A DNA stretch of 64,000 nt, from positions 620,001 to 684,000 of the forward strand of contig NZ_AP025170.1 in assembly GCF_003402535.2 (NCBI RefSeq). Direction: 5' to 3'. A model generated the notes under the pieces. The model was given only the letters and a program-made list of their open reading frames with translations, made no database searches and was not told where the DNA came from. The stretch comes from Cupriavidus sp. P-10. Lineage in GTDB: Bacteria; Pseudomonadota; Gammaproteobacteria; Burkholderiales; Burkholderiaceae. The position numbers and the translations under genes were made by a program. Numbering within the stretch: position 1 is the stretch's first letter; each line of letters starts with the position of its first letter. Positions 1 through 6,693 of the stretch are shown here, piece after piece.

Positions 1-690
1 CTCGCGCAGTGCGCGTTCCTGGCTTTCCGGCTGCTGCCCGGGCTTGCCTTCATCCGGCGTCTGCGGCAGGTGGATATGGCTGGCGGTGTTCCACAGGTCC
101 AGCAACCGCTGCGGGATATCGTTGGCCGGCAGCACGAAATCCACCAGGCCGGTGCTGATGGCCGAGCGCGGCATGCTCGGATATTCGGCGTCTTCCGGAT
201 CCTGCGCGATGGCGATGCCGCCCAGCTCCTTCACGCGGGTCAGCCCGACTGAACCGTTGGCGCCGGCGCCGGACAAGACCACGCTGATTGCGCGCTGGCG
301 ATGCGCTTCGGCCAGCGAGCGAAAGAACAGGTCGATCGCCGCGCCGCGGCCTCCCTGCGCGCCAGGGCCTTCCTGCTGCGTCACGTGCAGGCAGCCGTCG
401 ACCATGGCCAGGCTGCAGTCCGGCGCGATGACGTAGACCTTGTTGGCCTCGATGCGGGCGGTGTTGCTGACCTGCTGCACGGGCATGGCGGTGCGCGCCT
501 GGAGCAGCGGCGCCAGTTGGCTGGCGTGGTCCGGGGACAGGTGCGCGACGAGGACGAAGGCAGCCCCGGTACTGGCTGGCAGGGCTTCGAAAAACTGGTT
601 CAAGGCAGCTATGCCGCCAGCGGATGCGCCGAGACCGACCACGGGGAAGGCAAGCGGGCTTGGCAGGGGTTCGTCACGATTTCTGGACAT
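1..690 (-). CDS. CheB-type protein-glutamate methylesterase (3' end outside the window)
   Basis: Reads leftwards from ATG 690 and runs off the window, so only about 230 N-terminal residues are visible. The segment VVGLGASAGG near the N terminus carries the methylesterase nucleophile serine, followed by a VAHLSPDH block with the presumed catalytic histidine. The third catalytic block, normally LSGTGxDG, reads LSGAGANG, so the usual aspartate is asparagine. CheB demethylates or deamidates chemoreceptors; proteins that start directly with this domain and lack a receiver are often CheB-CheR-PAS hybrids. The visible part has no receiver domain, and the missing part would decide whether CheR and PAS domains follow. 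There is no chemotaxis neighbour in the window. Confidence 0.85.
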   Translation of the reverse strand, partial: MSRNRDEPLPSPLAFPVVGLGASAGGIAALNQFFEALPASTGAAFVLVAHLSPDHASQLAPLLQARTAMPVQQVSNTARIEANKVYVIAPDCSLAMVDGCLHVTQQEGPGAQGGRGAAIDLFFRSLAEAHRQRAISVVLSGAGANGSVGLTRVKELGGIAIAQDPEDAEYPSMPRSAISTGLVDFVLPANDIPQRLLDLWNTASHIHLPQTPDEGKPGQQPESQERALRE

Positions 691-709
691 TACTGCATGG
701 GTAAGTGGA

Positions 710-735
710 ATTGCGCCGGCCGGAAGTGGCGCAAT
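710..735. terminator. 8-bp inverted repeat upstream of the cheB-like gene
   Basis: Arms ATTGCGCC (710-717) and GGCGCAAT (728-735) are perfectly complementary across a 10-nt loop. The repeat lies between the recombinase-like stop and the cheB-like start, both read leftwards. There is no T-run, so it could be a terminator, an operator or a leader hairpin. Confidence 0.35.
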
Positions 736-848
736 CCGCGTGCAAGGCGCCCGCCGCTCGTGCGGGGAACGCAGGGCATTGGCATCGTTGTTTGCCCGGG
801 TGCGTCATGCCACGTCCTCTCTTGAACCGGCTTGCCGACGCCACCCGG

Positions 849-1499
849 CTATTCCGCGGTGGACACTTCCGCGTCGGCTTCGGCTTCGGTGCTGTCGCCG
901 ACCGGGGGCAGCAGGATCGTTGCCGGTGCCGCCGCGCGGATGCGCAGCACCGTCTGGCGCGAGGTATTGAAACGTCGCGCGGTCTCGCTGACCGACTGGC
1001 CCTCCGCCAGCGCGCGCAGGATCGCGTCGCGTTCTTCGGGCTTGTGCTTGGGCGGGCGTCCGACCGCGCGCCCCATGGCCTTGGCCGCGGCCAGGCTGTC
1101 GCGCACGCGCGCACTGCGCGTGCTGCCCTCCAGCGCGGCAACGGTGCGCAGAACCATGACCGCCTCCGGCGGTGCGGCGCTGGCCAGGTTGGCGCGGCTG
1201 AGCTGCACGCAATGCAGTGCCACGCCGAGCAGGCGGAACTTGCGGATCGTACCCAGCACTTCCTGCACGCTCCAGCCCAGGCAGCACAACTGCATGGTCA
1301 CCACGATGTCGCCGGCGCGCACCCGTTGCAGCAGCGACAGCAGCCGCGGCCGTTCGCCCGCGGGTACTGAAGCCGGCTCGCTTTCCCAGAAGGCACAGCG
1401 CAGGTCGACGGTATAGCCGGCACGGTCGGCGATGCGCAGTTCGTCTTCCATCGCGTCGAGATCACCGGCGCGGTTCGAGTAGATGAAGGTAGACGGCAT
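849..1499 (-). CDS. Serine-recombinase-like protein with degenerate active site and C-terminal HTH
   Basis: 216 aa from ATG 1499, preceded by AGGA. The fold signature of the resolvase/invertase family is recognisable: an N-terminal YxxxA strand, a GERPRL block, a GD-IVV strand, a LGxS turn, the long E-helix region (VRDSLAAAKAMGR), then GRPPKHKP and a Hin-like helix-turn-helix (SVSETARRFNTSRQTVLRI). The catalytic positions are not kept. The YxRVS serine position reads YSNRA, and the DRLGR block reads CCLGW, so the Asp/Arg pair and the third Arg are lost. It is therefore unlikely to cut DNA and may be a DNA-binding protein domesticated from a recombinase. It stands alone, with no visible inverted segment or mobile-element ends beside it. 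Confidence 0.75.
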   Translation of the reverse strand: MPSTFIYSNRAGDLDAMEDELRIADRAGYTVDLRCAFWESEPASVPAGERPRLLSLLQRVRAGDIVVTMQLCCLGWSVQEVLGTIRKFRLLGVALHCVQLSRANLASAAPPEAVMVLRTVAALEGSTRSARVRDSLAAAKAMGRAVGRPPKHKPEERDAILRALAEGQSVSETARRFNTSRQTVLRIRAAAPATILLPPVGDSTEAEADAEVSTAE

Positions 1500-1805
1500 G
1501 AGGATTCCTCTTTGTGATCTTTCGTCTCCGGTCGCTGGCCGGACGCACCTCCAGGCATGTCCGCAAGCGACCTGTTTCTTCTGATTAGCAAAACTCGTCC
1601 CAGCAGCAGGGGGCGGCAAGATAGTGACGGTTATCGTGCCGATGTGTGCATTTCTGTCATGTACGTAACGCGAGTCTTACGTACTCGCGCGAAGCGCTCT
1701 GCGACGCGCACGCCTCGGCTAGCATGCGGATAAGGCGCGACATCAGGCCGTGCCGGTGAACGGGCATGCCGGTGCGCGCAAGCTTTTCAATGTGAGGCGG
1801 TACCC
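1500..1805. other. Intergenic region with one 7-bp inverted repeat
   Basis: About 300 bp separate the recombinase-like gene from the small ORF at 1806. It holds the arms CGCGAGT (1669-1675) and ACTCGCG (1683-1689) around a 7-nt loop, a possible operator. The base composition at 1620-1670 is more AT-rich, as expected for promoters. I see no coding signal. Confidence 0.4.
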
Positions 1806-2042
1806 ATGACAAAGGTGATCCACGTCGTCATCACCGCAGTGTGCGGGCGCTGGTATGCCACGCCGGTCCATGACGATCACAGTGCCGGGGGGTCGACGGG
1901 TTTCGATTCGCGGCAGGCAGCGCAACGGTTCTGCGCCCGCGTTTTCCCGGGCGTGCCGATCTCGCAGGGCGGCATGCGCGCCGCTCGCCGCATCGTCGCC
2001 TGTCCTTTGGTAGCCGGGTTTGGCGTCAAGCCTCAGGGCTGA
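1806..2042 (+). CDS. Small hypothetical protein (78 aa)
   Basis: ATG 1806 follows GAGG at 1794-1797 at good spacing. The sequence begins MTKVIHVVITAVCGRWYA and has a FDSRQAAQRF segment. This loosely resembles DUF2188-like small proteins (a HVV strand, a GRW turn, then an amphipathic helix), but the match is weak. No signal peptide or membrane segment is seen. It could be a chance ORF; the ribosome site and N-terminal pattern are the only support. Confidence 0.4.
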   Translation: MTKVIHVVITAVCGRWYATPVHDDHSAGGSTGFDSRQAAQRFCARVFPGVPISQGGMRAARRIVACPLVAGFGVKPQG

Positions 2043-2314
2043 ACGGCAAGCTCGCGAGATATCAATTCGGCAGCCGCAAGCGCCGGCGCGTGGCCGAGCG
2101 CATGCGTCGGGCCGCGTTGTCGGGCGGAAGGCGCCTTGGCGGGCACAAATAACAACCCTTCGCGCAGGAATTGCAACGATTGCCGTGTGCGCATGGCGGA
2201 TACGGGGCTCCGTTGTCGCGGCCGCGCGGTGCGTGGGCCGGGCACAGAACCTGCCTTCACGGTGGCGAAGCCGGGCCAGACCGGTTCCCCCACTCAAGCT
2301 CCCAGGAGGCAATC

Positions 2315-2782
2315 GTGGACAAGTCTAAGATCCCCGCAGACCAGGCCGAAGCCATCGGCGCACTGATGGACGACCACCGCGCAGTCAAGAAACTGTTCAA
2401 GGCATTCAAGGACACCGAAGCCCGCGAGGAGAAGGAATCGATCGCGATCGAGGTCTGCCATCAGCTGACCGTGCATGCCACCATCGAGGAAGAGATCTTC
2501 TACCCGGCCCTGCGCGGCGTCAGCGAGGAAATCGACGACATGCTGGACGAAGCCCAGGTCGAGCACCAGGTGGCCAAGGACCTGATCGCGGCGATCGAGG
2601 ACGACCCGGCCGGCGATATGCTCGAAGCCAGTTTCACGGTGCTGACCGAATACGTCTCCCACCATATCGAGGAAGAGGAAGGCGAGCTGTTCAAGAACGC
2701 GATCAAGGAGAAGGTCAACCTGCGCGACGTGGCTCAGGCCCTGGCGGCGCGCAAGGAAGAGCTGATGCAGGAAACCGCCTGA
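2315..2782 (+). CDS. Hemerythrin HHE-domain protein
   Basis: 155 aa. The start is GTG 2315, chosen because AGGAGG sits at 2304-2309. The helix-borne metal ligands of the hemerythrin fold are visible: DDHRAVKKLF, HATIEEEIFYPAL, EHQVAKDLI and YVSHHIEEEEGELF. Such proteins bind a di-iron centre and are linked to oxygen, nitric-oxide or iron sensing and repair; the substrate here is unknown. It is strongly acidic and cytoplasmic, with no signal peptide. It is monocistronic and followed by a stem-loop at 2788-2810. Confidence 0.88.
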   Translation: MDKSKIPADQAEAIGALMDDHRAVKKLFKAFKDTEAREEKESIAIEVCHQLTVHATIEEEIFYPALRGVSEEIDDMLDEAQVEHQVAKDLIAAIEDDPAGDMLEASFTVLTEYVSHHIEEEEGELFKNAIKEKVNLRDVAQALAARKEELMQETA

Positions 2783-2787
2783 TTTGC

Positions 2788-2810
2788 GAGCGGTTCTTCT
2801 GTAACCGCTC
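2788..2810 (+). terminator. Stem-loop after the hemerythrin gene
   Basis: Perfect 8-bp arms GAGCGGTT (2788-2795) and AACCGCTC (2803-2810) with a 7-nt loop, starting 6 nt after the stop codon. It is followed by a pyrimidine tract, not a clean T-run. Confidence 0.55.
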
Positions 2811-2840
2811 TCACCCCCCTCTCACCCCCCTCTCACCCTC
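2808..2840. repeat. 11-bp tandem repeat, about three copies
   Basis: The unit CTCTCACCCCC repeats with period 11 immediately after the hemerythrin stem-loop; the third copy is imperfect. It is intergenic. Confidence 0.7.
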
Positions 2841-2978
2841 TACTTCCACTGAGGCGGAACAGAAGCGGAGCGGGGCGGACGTCAGGCGATTTGAAGGAGT
2901 CGCACAAGGCGGCCCGTCCCGCGCCGCTTGCCAGGGGGCTACGATGACGCGTCTTTACCGTCGTACTGCGTTTGCCCC

Positions 2979-3308
2979 ATGACCTTTGTCGTGACGGATG
3001 CCTGCATCCAGTGCCGCCATACCGATTGCGTCGAAGTCTGCCCGATGACGTGCTTCCACGAAGGGCCCAACTTCCTCGCCATCGACCCCGACCAGTGCAT
3101 CGACTGCTCGATGTGCGTGCCGATGTGCCCCGTGGGCGCCATCTACTCCGAGCATGACCTGCCCGAAGACAAGCGCCATTTCATCGCGCTGAACGCCGAG
3201 CTGTCGCGCCGGCCGGACTGGCCGCCGCTGTTTGCGGCCAAGGGGCCGCTCGAAGGCCATGAGCAATGGGCGGATCATCCTGACCGCCTGGCGCTGCTGG
3301 TGCGCTAG
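2979..3308 (+). CDS. 7Fe/8Fe-type ferredoxin (FdxA-like)
   Basis: 109 aa from ATG 2979. The N-terminal half has the FdxA pattern: CIQCRHTDCVEVCP for the first cluster and CIDCSMCVPMCP for the second, with the intervening HEGPNFLAIDPDQ stretch typical of Azotobacter-type 3Fe-4S/4Fe-4S ferredoxins. It is a soluble low-potential electron carrier. It lies next to the formate dehydrogenase region, so a role in supplying or draining electrons there is possible but not shown. Its stop codon overlaps the fdsR stop on the other strand through a shared CTAG at 3305-3308. Confidence 0.9.
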   Translation: MTFVVTDACIQCRHTDCVEVCPMTCFHEGPNFLAIDPDQCIDCSMCVPMCPVGAIYSEHDLPEDKRHFIALNAELSRRPDWPPLFAAKGPLEGHEQWADHPDRLALLVR

Positions 3309-4399
3309 CGCGTGCCGGCGTAGTCGGGGAACGCGTCTTCCAGCGTCAGCACGCTGCCGGTCAGCGCGCCGTCATAGCCCGGCAGCGCATTGACGCGCTG
3401 GCGGAACGCCTCGCTGGTCAGCGCGCCCACCGCGCCGGACAGCGCCGCGCTGCGCAGCATCGATTTTTCGATGGCGAAGAAGTAGCGCTCCTTGATCACC
3501 GGCTCGAAACCCAGGCCAAAGCGCCGCGCCGCGGTTTCCACGCCGAAGCCCACATCCGCCATGCCGCTGCCGATATATGCCGCCACCGCGGCGTGGGTGA
3601 ACTCACCGTTGCTGTAGCCCTCGATCCGTGCCGGGTCGATGTTGCGCGCGGCCAGCATCAGGTCGAGCAGCAGCCGGGTGCCCGAGCCCACCTGCCGGTT
3701 GACGAAGCGCACCTCGCGCCGGGTCAGGTCTTCCAGCGTGCGGATCCCGAGCGGGTTGCCCGGCCGCACGAACAAGCCCTGGCTGCGCACCGCCAGATGC
3801 ACCAGGCAGTGCGTGTCGGGCTTGAGCCACCTGGTGAAGTGGCGCCACATGCCATGCTCGAACTCGCCGACCGGCACGTGGAAGCCGGCGATATCGCACG
3901 CGCCCTCGGCCAGCGCCGCCACCGCCTCGACGCTGCCGCAGTATTTCAGGTCGTGCCGCACATGTTGCTCGTCGAGGAAGTCGCGCAGCGCGGCCACCGC
4001 AAAGCCGTGGCTGGCATGCAGCCGCACCGCCGCCTCGGACTGCTCCATCAGCTTCTTCAGTTCGATTTCCAGCTCTGATGCCAGGCTGTCCAGCGTCGGC
4101 GACAGCCGCGCGCCGATGCGCTTGCTGGCCCACACCAGCTGCTGCGCCAGCGGCGTCAGCGCGCTGCCGCGCCCGCGGGTCTTGTCGATCAGTGGACCGC
4201 CGAACAGCGCCTCGGCATCGCGCAGGATGCCCCAGGCGTAGCGGTACGACAGCGACACCGCCTGTGCCGAGTGACTGATGCTGCCCGATTCCTCGATATG
4301 GCCGAGCAGGGCAACCAGCCGGGATACGTCAAGGGCTTCGGTGCCGGGCGTGGCATCGTCGCGGATTTGCAGGTGAGGATGGATCGAGATACGGAGCAT
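3305..4399 (-). CDS. fdsR: FdsR, regulator of the formate dehydrogenase operon
   Basis: 364 aa from ATG 4399. The N-terminal ~110 residues are a ModE-type winged helix (ALLGHIEESGSISHSAQAV, then SYRYAWGILRDAEALFGGPL). The rest is a periplasmic-binding-protein-like sensor domain (GSGTRLLLDLMLAARNIDP, MADVGFGVETAARRFGLGF) of the kind that binds oxyanions or small ligands. Position, divergent from fdsG, matches the known fdsR of Cupriavidus necator, reported to control the fds operon. No Shine-Dalgarno sequence precedes the start; a TTTTTTT tract sits there instead, and this tract is part of a 12-bp direct repeat that recurs at the fdsG promoter. Autoregulation is therefore plausible. Confidence 0.85.
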   Translation of the reverse strand: MLRISIHPHLQIRDDATPGTEALDVSRLVALLGHIEESGSISHSAQAVSLSYRYAWGILRDAEALFGGPLIDKTRGRGSALTPLAQQLVWASKRIGARLSPTLDSLASELEIELKKLMEQSEAAVRLHASHGFAVAALRDFLDEQHVRHDLKYCGSVEAVAALAEGACDIAGFHVPVGEFEHGMWRHFTRWLKPDTHCLVHLAVRSQGLFVRPGNPLGIRTLEDLTRREVRFVNRQVGSGTRLLLDLMLAARNIDPARIEGYSNGEFTHAAVAAYIGSGMADVGFGVETAARRFGLGFEPVIKERYFFAIEKSMLRSAALSGAVGALTSEAFRQRVNALPGYDGALTGSVLTLEDAFPDYAGTR

Positions 4400-4401
4400 A
4401 T

Positions 4402-4504
4402 GAAAAAAATAGCTTATTGCTGGACCGCTGTCACTCTCATATATTGCATTCCACGGCCTTAACAGCGTAGCTGGAGGGTCGGAAATAGGAAAAAAATAGC
4501 ATAT
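4402..4504. promoter_or_regulatory. fdsR-fdsG divergent control region with 12-bp direct repeat
   Basis: GAAAAAAATAGC occurs identically at 4402-4413 and 4489-4500, followed by TTAT and ATAT respectively. The first copy abuts the fdsR start codon and the second lies about 55 bp before fdsG. Identical A-tract boxes at both ends of a divergent promoter suggest binding sites for the regulator, probably FdsR. Confidence 0.55.
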
Positions 4505-4558
4505 AAGGGGTCCGGACGGCAGCGGCTGCCAGCCCCAGCGACCCCCACAGGAGACGCC

Positions 4559-5077
4559 ATGCCAGACATCGCTCCCAACGCCCAGGCCTCCGCCGACGCG
4601 ATCGACGCCATCGTGGCCGCGCGGCAGGACATGCCGGGCGCCTTGCTGCCGATCCTGCACGAGATCCAGGACACGCAGGGCCATATCCCGGACACGGCCG
4701 TGCCCGTGATCGCCCGGGCACTGAACCTGTCGCGCGCCGAGGTGCATGGCGTGATCACCTTCTATCACCACTTCCGCCAGGAGCCGGCCGGACGCCATGT
4801 GATCCAGGTGTGCCGGGCCGAAGCCTGCCAGGCCGTCGGCGCCGAGGCGCTGGCCGACCATGCCAGGCGCGCGCTGGGCTGCGGCTTCCATGAAACCACC
4901 GCCGACGGCGCGGTCACGCTGGAGCCGGTCTACTGCCTGGGCCAGTGCGCGTGCGGCCCGGCCGTGATGGTCGGCGAGCAGTTGCACGGCTATGTCGATG
5001 CGAAGCGCTTCGATGCGCTGGTCCGGTCGCTGCGCGAAGCGCAGGCCGCCAACGAAACCGCGGAGGTCCAGGCATGA
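4559..5077 (+). CDS. fdsG: NAD-dependent formate dehydrogenase, gamma subunit
   Basis: 172 aa. ATG 4559 is preceded by AGGAG at 4549-4553. It is homologous to NuoE: a thioredoxin-like [2Fe-2S] domain with ligands in VCRAEACQAVGAE and CLGQCACGPAVMVG. In the cytoplasmic Fds complex it passes electrons to or from the FMN-bearing FdsB. It is the first gene of fdsGBACD, and its TGA overlaps the fdsB ATG by 4 nt. Confidence 0.95.
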   Translation: MPDIAPNAQASADAIDAIVAARQDMPGALLPILHEIQDTQGHIPDTAVPVIARALNLSRAEVHGVITFYHHFRQEPAGRHVIQVCRAEACQAVGAEALADHARRALGCGFHETTADGAVTLEPVYCLGQCACGPAVMVGEQLHGYVDAKRFDALVRSLREAQAANETAEVQA

Positions 5078-6651
5078 GCGCCGCCATCACGACTATCTTC
5101 GTGCCGCGCGATTCCACCGCGCTGGCGCTGGGCGCCGATGACGTGGCCCGTGCGATCGAACGCGAAGCCGCCAGCCGCGGCGAGGCGGTGCGCATCGTCC
5201 GCAACGGCTCGCGTGGCATGTTCTGGCTGGAGCCGCTGGTCGAGGTGCAGACCGAAGCGGGGCGCGTGGCCTATGGCCCGGTCAGCGCGGCAGACGTGCC
5301 GGCGCTGTTCGACGCCGGCCTGCTGCAGGGCGGCGCGCATGCGCTGGCGCACGGCCTGACCGAAGAGATCCCGTTCCTGAAGAAGCAGGAGCGCCTGACC
5401 TTTGCCCGCGTCGGTATCACCGACCCGCTGTCGCTGGATGACTACCGCGCGCATGAAGGTTTTGCCGGCCTGGAGCGCGCGCTGTCGATGGCCCCCGCCG
5501 AGATCGTGCAGGAAGTCACCGACTCCGGCCTGCGCGGCCGCGGCGGCGCGGCGTTCCCCACCGGCATCAAGTGGAAGACCGTGCTGGGCGCGCAATCGGC
5601 CATCAAGTACATCGTCTGCAATGCCGACGAAGGCGACTCGGGCACGTTCTCCGACCGCATGGTGATGGAAGACGACCCGTTCACGCTGATCGAAGGCATG
5701 ACCATCGCCGGCCTCGCCGTCGGCGCCGAGCATGGCTACATCTACTGCCGCTCGGAGTACCCGCACGCGATTGCCGTGCTGGAAAGCGCGATCGGCATCG
5801 CCAACGCTGCCGGCTGGCTCGGCGACGATATCCGCGGCAGTGGCAAGCGCTTCCAGCTGGAAGTGCGCAAGGGCGCCGGCGCCTATGTCTGCGGCGAGGA
5901 AACCGCGCTGCTGGAAAGCCTGGAAGGCAAGCGCGGCGTGGTGCGCGCCAAGCCGCCGCTGCCGGCGCTGGAGGGTTTGTTCGGCAAGCCCACCGTCATC
6001 AACAACGTGATCTCGCTGGCCACCGTGCCGGTGATCCTGGCGCGCGGCGCGCAGTACTACCGTGACTACGGCATGGGCCGTTCGCGCGGCACGCTGCCGT
6101 TCCAGCTGGCCGGCAATATCAGGCAGGGCGGGCTGGTGGAAAAGGCGTTCGGCGTCACGCTGCGCGAGCTGCTGGTCGACTACGGCGGCGGCACCCGCAG
6201 CGGCCGCGCCATCCGCGCGGTGCAGGTGGGCGGGCCGCTGGGCGCCTACCTGCCGGAGTCGCGCTTCGACGTGCCGCTGGACTATGAGGCTTACGCCGCG
6301 TTTGGCGGCGTGGTCGGCCACGGCGGCATCGTGGTGTTCGACGAGACCGTCGACATGGCAAGGCAGGCGCGCTACGCAATGGAGTTCTGCGCGGTCGAAT
6401 CGTGCGGCAAGTGCACGCCGTGCCGGATCGGCTCGACCCGCGGCGTCGAGGTGATGGACAAGATCATCGCCGGCGAGCAGCCAGTGAAGCACGTCAAGCT
6501 GGTGCGCGACCTGTGCGACACCATGCTGTACGGCTCGCTCTGCGCCATGGGCGGCATGACGCCGTACCCGGTGCTGTCCGCGCTGAATGAATTCCCCGAG
6601 GACTTCGGCCTCGCCCCTAATCGGACCACTGTGCCGGCCAAGGCGGCTTAA
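5074..6651 (+). CDS. fdsB: NAD-dependent formate dehydrogenase, beta subunit (diaphorase)
   Basis: 525 aa from ATG 5074, in a 4-nt ATGA overlap with fdsG; longer upstream starts are rejected for that reason. It is NuoF/HoxF-like. An N-terminal thioredoxin-like domain of about 110 residues is followed by the FMN/NADH-binding segment GRGGAAFPTGIKWK, the ADEGDSGTFSDR segment and, near the C terminus, the 4Fe-4S motif ESCGKCTPCRIG. The subunit transfers electrons from formate oxidation to NAD+, and can run in reverse for CO2 reduction in this enzyme class. Confidence 0.95.
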   Translation: MSAAITTIFVPRDSTALALGADDVARAIEREAASRGEAVRIVRNGSRGMFWLEPLVEVQTEAGRVAYGPVSAADVPALFDAGLLQGGAHALAHGLTEEIPFLKKQERLTFARVGITDPLSLDDYRAHEGFAGLERALSMAPAEIVQEVTDSGLRGRGGAAFPTGIKWKTVLGAQSAIKYIVCNADEGDSGTFSDRMVMEDDPFTLIEGMTIAGLAVGAEHGYIYCRSEYPHAIAVLESAIGIANAAGWLGDDIRGSGKRFQLEVRKGAGAYVCGEETALLESLEGKRGVVRAKPPLPALEGLFGKPTVINNVISLATVPVILARGAQYYRDYGMGRSRGTLPFQLAGNIRQGGLVEKAFGVTLRELLVDYGGGTRSGRAIRAVQVGGPLGAYLPESRFDVPLDYEAYAAFGGVVGHGGIVVFDETVDMARQARYAMEFCAVESCGKCTPCRIGSTRGVEVMDKIIAGEQPVKHVKLVRDLCDTMLYGSLCAMGGMTPYPVLSALNEFPEDFGLAPNRTTVPAKAA

Positions 6652-6693
6652 GCCGACATTGTCTGACGCCAGAACAGAACACGGGAGACAAAG

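Noticed and set aside
1743..2312. 189-codon minus-strand ORF opposite the small hypothetical
   Set aside because: No ribosome site or family pattern; the plus-strand ORF at 1806 has a better start.
2808..2840. 11-bp tandem array considered as a CRISPR-like or regulatory array
   Set aside because: There are no spacers, the unit is only 11 bp, and it is simple pyrimidine repetition after a terminator.
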